Of a DNA stretch of 64,000 bases, positions 7,563 to 17,512 are shown piece by piece; positions within the stretch are counted from its first letter, which is position 1, and the number at the start of each line of letters is the position of its first letter. Source of the stretch: Kibdelosporangium sp. MJ126-NF4 (GTDB taxonomy: Bacteria; Actinomycetota; Actinomycetes; Mycobacteriales; Pseudonocardiaceae); the NCBI RefSeq assembly GCF_000826545.1, contig NZ_CDME01000004.1, positions 62,001 through 126,000 on the forward strand, given 5' to 3'. The notes beneath the pieces are model-generated. The model was not told the DNA's origin. It saw only the letters and a list, made by a program, of their open reading frames with translations, and did not search any database. The translations under genes were made by a program, and so were the position numbers.

Positions 7563-8272
7563 AGTCGGGAATGGTTCACGCGTCCGGGCACGTCGACATC
7601 GCCGCCTACATTCTCGGCGCGCTCGACGAGCCCGACAATTCGGCGTTCGAGGAGCATCTGCTCGACTGCTCACGGTGTCAGCTGGACCTGGTCGAACTGC
7701 AGGACGTGCCCGACCTGTTGGACAAGGTCAAGCACGACGCGCCCGCGCTGCTGGTGCCCGTTCCCGGCCCGCAGGTGCTGTCCTCGCTGCTGGAGGAGGC
7801 CACCAAGTCGCGCCACCAGCGTCGGCGCAGGCAGTGGTTCGCCGCCGCGGCGGCGTCGTTCCTGATCATCGCGGCGCCGGTGGTGGCGATCGTGGCGACC
7901 AGCGGCGAGAATCCCGTCCCCGTCGCGAGCCCGGCGCTGGGGCTGAAGATCGAGCCGCCGACGTCGACCGAGCAGCCGCAGGTCCTCAACGGGGTCGGCG
8001 GCGAGATGGACGCCAACGTCACCATGCTCACCCAGGAATGGGGCACCCAGGTCAACATCGAGCTGCGCGGCGCCGTCGGCCCCCGCAAGTGCGAGCTGGT
8101 GGCTGTGTCGACACGTGGTGACACGGAGACTGTGACCAACTGGGTGGTACCGCCCGGCGGCCGCAACGAGCCGCTCAAGCTCAGCGGTGGCACGTCGTTC
8201 GCGCCGAGTGACATCGCGCGCCTTGAGGTCAGAGACGACAAGGGCCAGGTACTGCTGTCGGTCAAGAGCTGA
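7559..8272 (+). CDS. Zinc-finger anti-sigma factor (RslA-like)
   Basis: Membrane anti-sigma partner of the ECF factor upstream. Near the amino end, EEHLLDCSRC gives the HxxxCxxC zinc-binding motif of ZAS anti-sigma factors, preceded by AAYILGALDEPD. A single transmembrane segment follows a basic stretch (KSRHQRRRRQW) at about residue 95-115 with FAAAAASFLIIAAPVV. The rest, about 115 residues, would be outside the membrane and forms a beta-rich sensor-like domain. Start GTG 7559 overlaps the sigma stop; ATG 7571 is an alternative. The zinc motif suggests thiol or redox sensing, which fits control of the neighbouring redox operon, but that is inference. Confidence 0.88.
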   Translation: MKSGMVHASGHVDIAAYILGALDEPDNSAFEEHLLDCSRCQLDLVELQDVPDLLDKVKHDAPALLVPVPGPQVLSSLLEEATKSRHQRRRRQWFAAAAASFLIIAAPVVAIVATSGENPVPVASPALGLKIEPPTSTEQPQVLNGVGGEMDANVTMLTQEWGTQVNIELRGAVGPRKCELVAVSTRGDTETVTNWVVPPGGRNEPLKLSGGTSFAPSDIARLEVRDDKGQVLLSVKS

Positions 8273-8321
8273 GCAAGACCGGTTAACCTCGTGAGCAAGC
8301 GCTCACTCTGGAGGGAAACCG

Positions 8322-9179
8322 GTGTTGTTCGACTCCGTTGACGAGGTGGCTCAGCGGCTGGCCGGTGCCGGCTATCTGACGTCGACCGCGATCGCGACCA
8401 CGGTGTTCCTCGCCGACCGGCTCGGCAAGCCGCTGCTGGTCGAGGGCCCCGCCGGGGTCGGCAAGACCGAGCTGGCGCGCGCGGTGGCCACGGCGACCGG
8501 ATCCCAGCTGGTGCGCCTGCAGTGCTACGAGGGCATCGACGAGGCCCGCGCGCTCTACGAGTGGAACCACGCCAAGCAGCTGCTGCGGATCACCGCCGGA
8601 CGCGACGAGGACTGGCACGAGGCACGCGCGGACATCTTCACCGAGGAGTTCCTGCTGCCCCGGCCGCTGCTGACGGCCATCCGCAACCCGGAGCCGACGG
8701 TCCTGCTGATCGACGAGACCGACAAGGCCGATGTCGAGGTGGAGGGCCTGCTGCTGGAGGTGCTCGGGGACTTCCAGGTGACCGTGCCCGAGCTGGGCAC
8801 GATCACCGCGACACGCAAGCCGTTCGTGGTGCTGACGTCCAACGCGACCCGTGAGCTGTCCGAGGCGTTGAAGCGCCGATGCCTGTTCCTGCATCTCGAC
8901 TTCCCCGACGCGGACCGCGAGCTGGAGATCGTCCGGCTGCAGGTGCCCGAGGTCGACGACGCGCTCGCCCAGTCGCTCGTCCGGGTGGTCGGCGCGCTGC
9001 GGGCGTTGGAGCTGCGGAAGTCGCCGTCGATCGCGGAGACGATCGACTGGGCACGGACCCTGCTGGCGCTCGGCGCGGACCACCTCGACGAGTCGGTCGT
9101 GCACACCACGCTCGGTGTCGTGGTCAAGTACGAGGCCGACCGGAAACGCGCGATCGCCGAGCTCAAGGTCTTCGGATGA
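8322..9179 (+). CDS. MoxR-family AAA ATPase
   Basis: Cytoplasmic AAA+ ATPase of 285 residues, likely a chaperone that acts with the VWA protein encoded next. Walker A is GPAGVGKTE, Walker B is VLLIDETDKAD, sensor 1 lies in VVLTSNATRELSEALKRRC with the arginine finger following. The GTG start at 8322 has a strong GGAGGG site. It overlaps the next gene by ATGA. MoxR/VWA pairs insert metals or mature enzyme complexes; here no client is obvious nearby. Confidence 0.92.
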   Translation: MLFDSVDEVAQRLAGAGYLTSTAIATTVFLADRLGKPLLVEGPAGVGKTELARAVATATGSQLVRLQCYEGIDEARALYEWNHAKQLLRITAGRDEDWHEARADIFTEEFLLPRPLLTAIRNPEPTVLLIDETDKADVEVEGLLLEVLGDFQVTVPELGTITATRKPFVVLTSNATRELSEALKRRCLFLHLDFPDADRELEIVRLQVPEVDDALAQSLVRVVGALRALELRKSPSIAETIDWARTLLALGADHLDESVVHTTLGVVVKYEADRKRAIAELKVFG

Positions 9180-10519
9180 GCGTGCCCGAGCGTCTCGTGT
9201 CGTTCGTCGAGGCGCTGCGGGAGCACTCGATCCTCGCCGGTCCCGGCGAGACGATCGACGCCGCCAGGGTGCTCGCGGTGCTCGGGCTGGACGAGCGGGA
9301 GCAGGTCCGGGAGGGTCTCGCGGCCGCGTTGCTGCGCCGGTCCGGCCAGCGGGTCGTGTTCGACCAGGTCTTCGACCTGTACTTCCCCGGTTCGATGGGT
9401 GGCCGCTCCGATGAGCCACCGGATCTCCAGGCGCTGCGGGAGCAGCTCGTGCAGGCATTGGCCGCCGGGTCCGCCGGGGAACAGCAAACGCTTGCGCAGG
9501 CCGCGGTGGACGCGTTCGGCCGGTTCGGCGAGGGCAGCCAGGGCGCGGGCGGGTGGTCGGCGTACCAGACCTTGCAGCGCGTGCGCCCGGAGACGCTGCT
9601 GGTCAGGATCCTGGCGGCGCTGGGCTCGGACGATCCGGGGTTCATGGCCGACGTGCGCCGTGACGAGGTGCGCAGGCAGATCGCCGGGTTCCGGCGGATG
9701 GTCGAGACCGAGGCCCGGCGTCGGACGGCTGAGCTGCGTGGCCGGGAGACCGTGGCCCGCAACGCGGTGGCGCCGCCGTCGGACCGGGTCGATTTCCTCA
9801 CCGCGGGCCGCGCGCAGCTGGCTGATATGCGCCGCGCGATCTATCCGTTGTCGAGAAAACTCGCCACCCGGCTGGCCGCGCGGCGGCGTCGGGCGCGACG
9901 CGGCGAGATCGACGTCCGCCGGACGCTGCGGCGCTCACTCGCGTTCGGTGGCGTGCCTGTTAAGCCCGCCTACAAACATCATCGGCCTGGTCGGCCGGAG
10001 CTGGTGCTGCTGTGCGACATGTCCGGGTCGGTCGCCGGGTTCGCCAACTTCACGCTGCTGCTCACCCAGGCCCTGCGCGACCAGTTCAGCAAGGTCAGGG
10101 CGTTCGCGTTCGTCGAGACCACCGACGAGGTGACCCACCTGGTCAAGGCCGGTGCCGAGGACCCGGCCGGGCTGGCGACCCGGATCCACCGCGAGGCCAA
10201 GCTGACCCGCTGGGACGGCCACAGCGACTACACGCACTCACTGCAGGTGTTCGCCGACGAGTGGCTGGACGCGGTCGGGCCGCGGACGTCGGTGCTGATC
10301 CTCGGTGACGCGCGCAACAACGGCGGCGATCCGAACCTGGCCGCGCTGCGCAGGATCGTGGGCAATGCCCGTCGCACATACTGGCTCAACCCGGAATCCC
10401 AACGATTGTGGTCGACCGGGGACTCGCTCGCCCACGAGTACGCGAGCGTGGTGGAGATGCACGAGTGCCGGACCGTGCACCAGCTGTCCGAGCTGATCAC
10501 GCGGTTGCTGCCGATCTGA
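9176..10519 (+). CDS. VWA domain-containing CoxE-like protein
   Basis: 447-residue protein with an amino-terminal helical region and a von Willebrand A-type domain in the carboxyl half. The metal-ion adhesion site is CDMSGSVAGF, with the later conserved Asp in LILGDARNNGG. A basic linker (RRRRARRGEIDVRRTLRRS) precedes it. Start ATG 9176 overlaps the MoxR stop; a longer frame upstream lies inside the MoxR gene and is not coding. CoxE-type proteins work with MoxR ATPases to remodel target complexes. Its stop overlaps the next kinase start by one base. Confidence 0.9.
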   Translation: MSVPERLVSFVEALREHSILAGPGETIDAARVLAVLGLDEREQVREGLAAALLRRSGQRVVFDQVFDLYFPGSMGGRSDEPPDLQALREQLVQALAAGSAGEQQTLAQAAVDAFGRFGEGSQGAGGWSAYQTLQRVRPETLLVRILAALGSDDPGFMADVRRDEVRRQIAGFRRMVETEARRRTAELRGRETVARNAVAPPSDRVDFLTAGRAQLADMRRAIYPLSRKLATRLAARRRRARRGEIDVRRTLRRSLAFGGVPVKPAYKHHRPGRPELVLLCDMSGSVAGFANFTLLLTQALRDQFSKVRAFAFVETTDEVTHLVKAGAEDPAGLATRIHREAKLTRWDGHSDYTHSLQVFADEWLDAVGPRTSVLILGDARNNGGDPNLAALRRIVGNARRTYWLNPESQRLWSTGDSLAHEYASVVEMHECRTVHQLSELITRLLPI

Positions 10520-11586
10520 TGGTCAGGCGTTGGGTCCGTCTGGTCGTCGGCCTGGCCACCGGGGCGTGCCTTGCCCCCGTCGAGTACCTGTACCTCCTCG
10601 TCAGGTGGCCGCGTGGCTGGGCCAGGGTGCTGACCGAGGTGGAACGCCGCAGGTTGGCGCGGTGGCACGACGTCGAGAGCTCGTCCGACTACGACGACCG
10701 GGCCGCCGTGAAGTACCTGGCGCTGCGTTCGCTGGTGGGTTTGCTCGGCGGCGGGACGTTGATCCTGCTGATCTACGGGGTGGGTGTCGCGGCGATCGGC
10801 GCGTGGCAGCTCACCGACGGCGTGATGGAGCCGCTGGACCTGGTCGCGGTCGTCCCGCTCGGCCTGGTCCTGCTGTACCTGAGCATCCAGGGGCTGGTCG
10901 GCGTGACCACGCTGGAGCGGACGTTGGCTCTGCGCTATCTGGGCCCGAGTGAGCAGGAGTTGCTGCGGCGGCGGATCACCGAGTTGTCCACCAGCCGGGC
11001 CGGAGTGGTCGAGGCGGTCGACGCCGAACGCCGCCGGATCGAACGTGACCTGCATGACGGCGTCCAGCAGCGGCTCGTCGCGCTGTCGATGCTGCTGGGC
11101 CGGACCCGGCGGCGAGCGGTGGCCGACCGGGACGACCTGCTGGCCCAGGCGCACGAGGAGGCCCAGCAGATCCTCAACGACCTGCGCGAGGTGGCGTGGC
11201 GCGTCTACCCGACCGTGTTGGACAACCTGGGCCTGGCTGACGTCCTGGCCGGGGTGGCCGAGCGCGCCGGAATCCCTGTGAAGCTGACCTTCACTGTCCC
11301 TGACCGGCTGCCCACCCAGGTGGAGACCGCCGTCTACTTCGTCGTCTCGGAGGCGGTCACCAACGCGGCCAAGCACTCCCGCGCCGACCTGGTCACCGTC
11401 GAGGCCGGTCGGCACGAGAACATGGTCACCGTGCGGATCACTGACAACGGGATCGGCGGCGCCGACCCGAGCGGAACCGGCCTGTCGGGCCTGGCCCGCC
11501 GGGTGGCCGCACTGGACGGCCACCTCACGGTGACCAGCCCGAACGGCGGTCCGACCGTCGTGACCGCGGAGGTCCCGTGCGGATAG
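10519..11586 (+). CDS. NarL-family sensor histidine kinase
   Basis: Sensor kinase of 355 residues. The amino third has a sensor-type membrane region with hydrophobic segments around 5-25, 78-100 and 110-135. The HisKA_3 box AERRRIERDLHDGVQQRL carries the phospho-acceptor His, followed by an HATPase with EAVTNAAKHS, ITDNGIGGAD and GTGLSGLARR. Start ATG 10519 overlaps the VWA stop (TGATG). The regulator follows with a ten-base overlap. This pair is transcriptionally coupled with moxR-VWA. Confidence 0.92.
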   Translation: MVRRWVRLVVGLATGACLAPVEYLYLLVRWPRGWARVLTEVERRRLARWHDVESSSDYDDRAAVKYLALRSLVGLLGGGTLILLIYGVGVAAIGAWQLTDGVMEPLDLVAVVPLGLVLLYLSIQGLVGVTTLERTLALRYLGPSEQELLRRRITELSTSRAGVVEAVDAERRRIERDLHDGVQQRLVALSMLLGRTRRRAVADRDDLLAQAHEEAQQILNDLREVAWRVYPTVLDNLGLADVLAGVAERAGIPVKLTFTVPDRLPTQVETAVYFVVSEAVTNAAKHSRADLVTVEAGRHENMVTVRITDNGIGGADPSGTGLSGLARRVAALDGHLTVTSPNGGPTVVTAEVPCG

Positions 11587-12221
11587 TCCTTGCCGAGGAC
11601 TCGACCCTGCTGCGTGAGGGCCTTGTCCGGCTGCTGGCCGAGGAGCGCCATGAGGTCGTCGCCGCGGTCGGGGACGGTGCCGCGCTGGTGGAGGCGGTCG
11701 CCGCGCACCAGCCGGACGTGTGCGTGGTGGATGTGCGCATGCCGCCGACACATACCGACGAAGGCCTGCGGGCGGCGTTGGAGATCCGGGAGCGCTGGCC
11801 GGGGATCGGGGTGCTGGTGCTGTCGCAGTATGTCGAGAAGCGGTACGCCACCCAGCTGATCACGTCCGACGCCGGTGCCGTCGGCTATCTGCTGAAGGAC
11901 CGGGTGGGTCAGGTCGGCGAGTTCCTCGACGCGCTGGAGCGAGTCGGCGCGGGCAACGCGGCCTTCGATCCGGAGGTCGTCCGGCAGCTGCTGGCGCGCA
12001 CGACACACACCGATCCGCTGTCCCGGCTGACATCACGCGAGGTGGAGGTCCTTGGACAAATGGCGCAGGGTTGTACAAACGACACAATCGCCGCCTCGCT
12101 GCACATCTCCCGCAGTGCCGTGGAGAAGCACGTGAACTCGATCTTCGACAAGCTCGACCTGCCGCGCAGCACCGGCTACAGCCGCCGGGTCCTGGCCGTG
12201 CTCCGCTACCTGGGCACATAG
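11577..12221 (+). CDS. NarL/LuxR-family response regulator
   Basis: Receiver domain with LAEDSTLLREG, phospho-acceptor Asp52 in VCVVDVRMPP, and YLLKDRV; LuxR helix-turn-helix near 150-205 with LTSREVEVLGQMAQGCTND and ISRSAVEKHV. The two-residue insertion after the phospho-site (PPTHTDEG) is typical of the actinobacterial DesR/LiaR-like group. Partner of the kinase immediately upstream. Start GTG 11577 lies inside the kinase end. Confidence 0.93.
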   Translation: MRIVLAEDSTLLREGLVRLLAEERHEVVAAVGDGAALVEAVAAHQPDVCVVDVRMPPTHTDEGLRAALEIRERWPGIGVLVLSQYVEKRYATQLITSDAGAVGYLLKDRVGQVGEFLDALERVGAGNAAFDPEVVRQLLARTTHTDPLSRLTSREVEVLGQMAQGCTNDTIAASLHISRSAVEKHVNSIFDKLDLPRSTGYSRRVLAVLRYLGT

Positions 12222-12230
12222 GTTGGAGAC

Positions 12231-12779
12231 GTGACGATCTATCTCGCGCGGCACGGACAGACCGCCTACAACGCGGCCCGTCGGTTCCAAGGACAGACAG
12301 AGGTCCCGCTCGACGAGACCGGACAGCGGCAGGCCAAGGAACTCGCCATCAAGGTCGCCGACCTGGGCCTGGTCGAGCTGTGGTCGAGCCCGTTGACCAG
12401 GGCCCGGCAGACCGCCGAGGCCGTGTCGGCGCATCTGGGCCTGCCGATCCGGTTCGACCCGCGGCTGATGGAGACCGACACCGGCGTCTGGACCGACCGG
12501 CTGTACGACGAGTTGAACGAGGCGGACCCCGAGGCGTTCCATGGCTGGGTCACGGGCGCCGCCGACTTCGGGTTCGAAGGCGGCGAGACCTACCGCGAAC
12601 AGGGCGACCGCGTGCTGGCCGCCCTGACCGAGATCGAGCGGGGACCACGTCCGGCTCTCGTGGTGTGCCACGGCATGGTGATCCGGCTCGCGCTGATCCG
12701 GCGCACCGGTTCGCCGGACATGTGGGCGAGCAGCGCGTCCGCCCCCAACGCGGTCGTGGTCGAGTTCCCGCCGCGCTGA
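12231..12779 (+). CDS. Histidine phosphatase family protein
   Basis: 182-residue cofactor-independent phosphoglycerate mutase/phosphatase fold. Catalytic RHG motif is LARHGQTAYN near the start; the second catalytic His is in LVVCHGMVIRLAL near residue 148, and the proton-donor Glu in METDTGVW. Begins nine bases after the regulator stop at GTG 12231, so it may be co-transcribed. Substrate unknown; such enzymes hydrolyse phosphosugars or nucleotides. Confidence 0.88.
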   Translation: MTIYLARHGQTAYNAARRFQGQTEVPLDETGQRQAKELAIKVADLGLVELWSSPLTRARQTAEAVSAHLGLPIRFDPRLMETDTGVWTDRLYDELNEADPEAFHGWVTGAADFGFEGGETYREQGDRVLAALTEIERGPRPALVVCHGMVIRLALIRRTGSPDMWASSASAPNAVVVEFPPR

Positions 12780-12832
12780 CCTTTTCAGCGCGGCTTCACA
12801 GTGTGGCCGGTCCAGGTGGCCGGTCCAGCTGC

Positions 12833-12884
12833 GTGTCTCGAACGAGTCGCCCGGGACTCGACGCCCAGCGACCTCCCGAGACAC
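12833..12884. terminator. Possible bidirectional terminator
   Basis: Outer inverted repeat GTGTCTCG (12833-12840) with CGAGACAC (12877-12884) encloses an inner stem CGAGTC (12843-12848) with GACTCG (12855-12860). It lies between the convergent phosphatase and MFS genes. No T-run. Confidence 0.45.
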
Positions 12885-12885
12885 A

Positions 12886-14325
12886 TCACCAGCGGGGATC
12901 AGGCAGCCTGCGGCCGAACACACAGATCACGACCGCGGCGACCGCCTGGATCGCCATCACGATGGCGAACGCGTTCCGAACACCCAGCACATCCGGTTCG
13001 CTGAGCCACAGGTACAGCGAACCGAGCGTGGCCACTCCCAGCGCCAGGCTCACCTGCTGGACCGTGACCAGCGAACCGCTGCCGACGCCCGCGAGCTCCG
13101 GGGGCACCCGCGACAGGATCACCCGGAACAACGTGGTCATCATCAACCCCTGGCCGAATCCGGTGACCACCATCGCGGGCGCGATGTTCAGCACGGTCAC
13201 GTCCGGCCACGCCAGCAGCACCGTCATGATCGCGATCAGCACGCCGCTTCCCTGGATGGCTGCTCCGACCGTGATCACGCCACGCCCGTAGCGCGTCACC
13301 AGCCGACTGGAGATCAGGGACGCCACCAGGAACGCCAGGGCCATGGGCGCGACCGCGAGCCCAGCGATGAACGGCCCGTAGCGCAGGCCGTCCTGGAAGG
13401 TCACGGCGGCCACGAACATGTACGCACCGAACCCCATGAAGAACGGGAAGCTCAGGGTCAGGCCTCGTTTGATGCTCGGCATCCGCAGGACCGACGGCGG
13501 CAACAGCGCGGTCCGTCCTGATCGCTCGACACGGCGTTCGACCAGCACCAACGCCATGAACAGAACGGGGCTGGCCGCCAGCAGCAGCCATGTCCACAGC
13601 GGCCAGCCGATGGCCCTGCCTTCGGCCAGCGGCACCAGCAACGCGAACAGCGCGGCGCCGAGCAAGGCCGTGCCGGGCAGGTCCAGCGTCGCCGGGTTGG
13701 GTGAGCTGGTCTCCGGGATGCGCCGGGCCATCACCAGGCCGATCAGCCCGATCGGGACGTTCACCAGGAAGATCGGCCGCCAGCTGGTGCCCGCGATGTC
13801 GGCGGCGATCAGCGCGCCGCCCAGCAGTTCGCCGAGGACCATCGCCATCCCCGCATTGGCGCCGTAGAGGCCCAGTGCGCGGGAGCGCCGCTCCCCCGTC
13901 GTGGTCGCCTGGATGGTGGACAGGACCTGCGGGAGCATCAGCGCCGCCGACGCACCCTGCGCGATCCGGGCAGCCACCAGGGCACCGGCGGTCGGCGCGA
14001 GCCCACAGGCCAGTGAAGTGAGAGTGAACAGCGACAAGCCGATCTTGAAGAGGCGCTTGCGTCCGTAGGTGTCCCCCAGCCGTCCGCCCAGCACGAGCAG
14101 CACGCCGTACGCGATCCCGTACCCGGCGACGACGAGTTCCAGCATGGTCGCGGACGCGTTCAGGGTGCGGTCGATGGTCGGCAGTGCCACGTTGACGATG
14201 AAGAAGTCGATGATCGGCAGGGCCGCGCCGAGCAGGACCGTGATGAGTCCCCCAGTCGTCAGCCCACCGGTGTCCACCGGCGACGCGGTGGCACGCCGGA
14301 GAGTCGGTGTCGTCATGGCGACCAC
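12886..14325 (-). CDS. MFS drug exporter, DHA2 (EmrB/QacA) type
   Basis: 479-residue membrane transporter with about fourteen hydrophobic segments, the DHA2 number. Motif A is seen as GGRLGDTYGRKRLF between helices 2 and 3, and motif C-like glycines appear in helix 5. It probably exports a toxic compound by proton antiport. It faces the XRE-type regulator gene across a 93-bp gap that contains two related palindromes, so repression by that regulator is the natural model. Confidence 0.92.
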   Translation of the reverse strand: MVAMTTPTLRRATASPVDTGGLTTGGLITVLLGAALPIIDFFIVNVALPTIDRTLNASATMLELVVAGYGIAYGVLLVLGGRLGDTYGRKRLFKIGLSLFTLTSLACGLAPTAGALVAARIAQGASAALMLPQVLSTIQATTTGERRSRALGLYGANAGMAMVLGELLGGALIAADIAGTSWRPIFLVNVPIGLIGLVMARRIPETSSPNPATLDLPGTALLGAALFALLVPLAEGRAIGWPLWTWLLLAASPVLFMALVLVERRVERSGRTALLPPSVLRMPSIKRGLTLSFPFFMGFGAYMFVAAVTFQDGLRYGPFIAGLAVAPMALAFLVASLISSRLVTRYGRGVITVGAAIQGSGVLIAIMTVLLAWPDVTVLNIAPAMVVTGFGQGLMMTTLFRVILSRVPPELAGVGSGSLVTVQQVSLALGVATLGSLYLWLSEPDVLGVRNAFAIVMAIQAVAAVVICVFGRRLPDPRW

Positions 14326-14344
14326 TGTTCTGCCTGGCAGCAGC

Positions 14345-14386
14345 CTGGTACCAGAGCGTGCTTATCCAGGTATATCCACTACCTGG
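14345..14386. promoter_or_regulatory. Two operator-like palindromes in the MFS/XRE gap
   Basis: CTGGTACCAG (14345-14354) is a perfect ten-base palindrome. CCAGGTA (14366-14372), seven bases, then TACCTGG (14380-14386) is a perfect inverted repeat, and its right half runs on as CTGGTAAC. All three half-sites share CTGGTA. They lie between the divergent start codons and are the likely binding sites of the XRE regulator. Confidence 0.65.
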
Positions 14387-14418
14387 TAACAGGATCTCCG
14401 GCGAGGCATCCTGGTGTC

Positions 14419-15270
14419 ATGCCTCTGACGCTGCCTCCCGCCGGGGACGATGTCCGGCGCACCGCGCTGGCGGCGTTCCTGCGCAGCCGCCGGGAGCGAA
14501 TCAGCCCGGAGGAAGTCGGGTTGCCACCGGGTGGCCGTCGCCGCACGCCAGGCCTGCGCCGTGAGGAGGTCGCGCACCTCGCCGGTGTCGGTGTCACCTG
14601 GTACACCTGGCTGGAACAAGGGCGGAACATCAAAGCTTCCGAGCAGGTGCTGGAGGCGATCGCGGGCACGCTCCGGCTGGACGCGCACGAACGCGCGCAC
14701 ATGCTCACGCTCGCCGGGTCGCCGCACCCGGTGGAGCCCACCGAATGCCGGGCGATGTCGCCACAGATGCGCCTCATCATCCGTCAGCTCGAACCGCTGC
14801 CCGCCGCTGTACTGAACGCCCGGATGGACATCCTCGGCGCCAGCCGGACGTACAGCTGGCTGTTCGACCTCGACGAGATCCCGTTCGAGGACCGCAACTC
14901 GCTGGTCCTGGGCTTCACCTACGACACATGGCGCAAACGCCTGGTCGACCGGGTGGAGAACATGCCACGGGTGGTCGCCCAGTTCCGGGCCGCCATGGTC
15001 GACCACATCGGCGACTCCCGGTGGAAGAACCTGGTCGGCAAGCTGCGGGCGGAGTCGCCGGAGTTCGAGGAGCTGTGGAACCGGCACGACGTGCAGTGGA
15101 TCGAGAACCTGGTCAAACGGTTCGACCACCCCGAGGTGGGCAGGCTCGAGTTCGACTACACCAACCTGTGGTTCGGGCCGCGTAGCCAGACCAGGCTGAC
15201 CACGTACACCCCCGCCAACGAGGACACCTGGGCGAAGCTGCGCGAACGGTTCCCCGTCGGCACGGACTGA
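14419..15270 (+). CDS. XRE-family regulator with MmyB-like ligand domain
   Basis: 283-residue regulator. The amino-terminal helix-turn-helix covers about 10-90 and shows the family signatures GGRRRTPGLRREEVAHLAGV and TWYTWLEQGRNIKAS. Residues 105-280 are a MmyB-like ligand-binding domain (ILGASRTYSWLFD, then the conserved WKNLVGKLRAESPEFEELW). Divergent from the MFS exporter, which it most likely controls. Ligand unknown. Confidence 0.9.
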   Translation: MPLTLPPAGDDVRRTALAAFLRSRRERISPEEVGLPPGGRRRTPGLRREEVAHLAGVGVTWYTWLEQGRNIKASEQVLEAIAGTLRLDAHERAHMLTLAGSPHPVEPTECRAMSPQMRLIIRQLEPLPAAVLNARMDILGASRTYSWLFDLDEIPFEDRNSLVLGFTYDTWRKRLVDRVENMPRVVAQFRAAMVDHIGDSRWKNLVGKLRAESPEFEELWNRHDVQWIENLVKRFDHPEVGRLEFDYTNLWFGPRSQTRLTTYTPANEDTWAKLRERFPVGTD

Positions 15271-15332
15271 GTTGTCCACAGGTGTGGACCGGCCCACGGC
15301 CGTGACACGAGCCGAGGATGGACAATGGGAAT

Positions 15333-16223
15333 GTGATCGACCCTCGACGACTGCGGGTGCTGCGTGCCCTGGCGGACCACGGAACAGTGACCGCCGCGGG
15401 TGAGGCGCTGCACCTGACGCCGTCCGCGGTGTCGCAGCAACTGGCCGCGCTGGAATCGGAGACCGGACAGGAGCTGTTGCGCCGTCGCGGGCGTCGCGTG
15501 TCGCTGACCGCGGTCGGCGAACTGCTCGTGCAGCACGCCAACGCGGTCGCGGCCGAGCTCGAGCGGGCGCAGGCCACGCTGGCCTCGTTCGCGGCAGGCG
15601 ACCAGGGGCGCGTCGAACTGGCCAGTTTCGCGTCGGCCATCACGCAGGTGGTCGCGCCGATGATCCGGAAACTGAAGCTCTTCAGCCCCGGTATCACCGT
15701 CGTGGTGCGGGACGCGGAAGGCCACGCCAGTGTGCCACTGTTGCTCGACGGCGAGATCGACATCGCGATCACCGAGGAGAACCGTCAGGCCCTGCGGACC
15801 AACGACCCCCGGCTGATCCACTACCCGCTCTACACCGAGCCTTTCGACCTGGTCCTCCCGGAGCGCCACCCCCTCGTGAACAGCAGCAAGACGCTCGCGA
15901 TCGAGGAACTCGGTGACGATGAGGACTGGATCGCGCCGCTGCCGGGCAACCCGTGCCGTGACGTGGTGGAGCACGCGGTCGACCACCCGCGCATCACGCA
16001 CACGTCAGACGACTTCCGCGCGATCGTCGCGCTGGTCGCTGCCGGGGCGGGGGTGGCGCTGGTGCCGCGCGACGCCTTCGTCACGCCTCGCGGCGCAGTC
16101 CGGATCAAGGTCGCGGGGACTCCGCCCGAGCGCCGGGTGCTCGTCGCCATGCGCACCGGCAGCGACCAACACCCACTGTTCAGGTCGGTTCTCGCCTGGC
16201 TGGTGGACGGAGTGTCCGACTGA
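15333..16223 (+). CDS. LysR-family transcriptional regulator
   Basis: DNA-binding winged helix at the amino end: RRLRVLRALADHGTVTAAGE and LHLTPSAVSQQLAALESE. The remainder is a periplasmic-binding-like effector domain with LLLDGEIDIAITEE and GVALVPRDAF. The start chosen is GTG 15333, giving IDPRRLRVL as in relatives; ATG 15318 is in frame five codons upstream. No divergent target gene lies next to it: the genes on both sides point toward or away from it without sharing a promoter, so its target is unclear. Confidence 0.88.
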   Translation: MIDPRRLRVLRALADHGTVTAAGEALHLTPSAVSQQLAALESETGQELLRRRGRRVSLTAVGELLVQHANAVAAELERAQATLASFAAGDQGRVELASFASAITQVVAPMIRKLKLFSPGITVVVRDAEGHASVPLLLDGEIDIAITEENRQALRTNDPRLIHYPLYTEPFDLVLPERHPLVNSSKTLAIEELGDDEDWIAPLPGNPCRDVVEHAVDHPRITHTSDDFRAIVALVAAGAGVALVPRDAFVTPRGAVRIKVAGTPPERRVLVAMRTGSDQHPLFRSVLAWLVDGVSD

Positions 16224-16259
16224 AGCTCCTGAAGTGAACCTTCACAGCGCTGGTGGACG

Positions 16260-16308
16260 CAGGCGCCGAGGCGTTGTGAAGGGTTACTTCACAACGCCTC
16301 GGCGCCTG
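16260..16308. terminator. Long perfect hairpin between convergent genes
   Basis: A 22-bp perfect inverted repeat (arms 16260-16281 and 16287-16308, beginning CAGGCGCCGAGG) with the five-base loop GGTTA lies between the LysR and kbl stops. It ends both transcripts. No T-run follows on either side. Confidence 0.85.
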
Positions 16309-16327
16309 TTCAGGTCGATCGGCGCGC

Positions 16328-17511
<1,184 letters not shown>

Positions 17512-17512
<1 letters not shown>

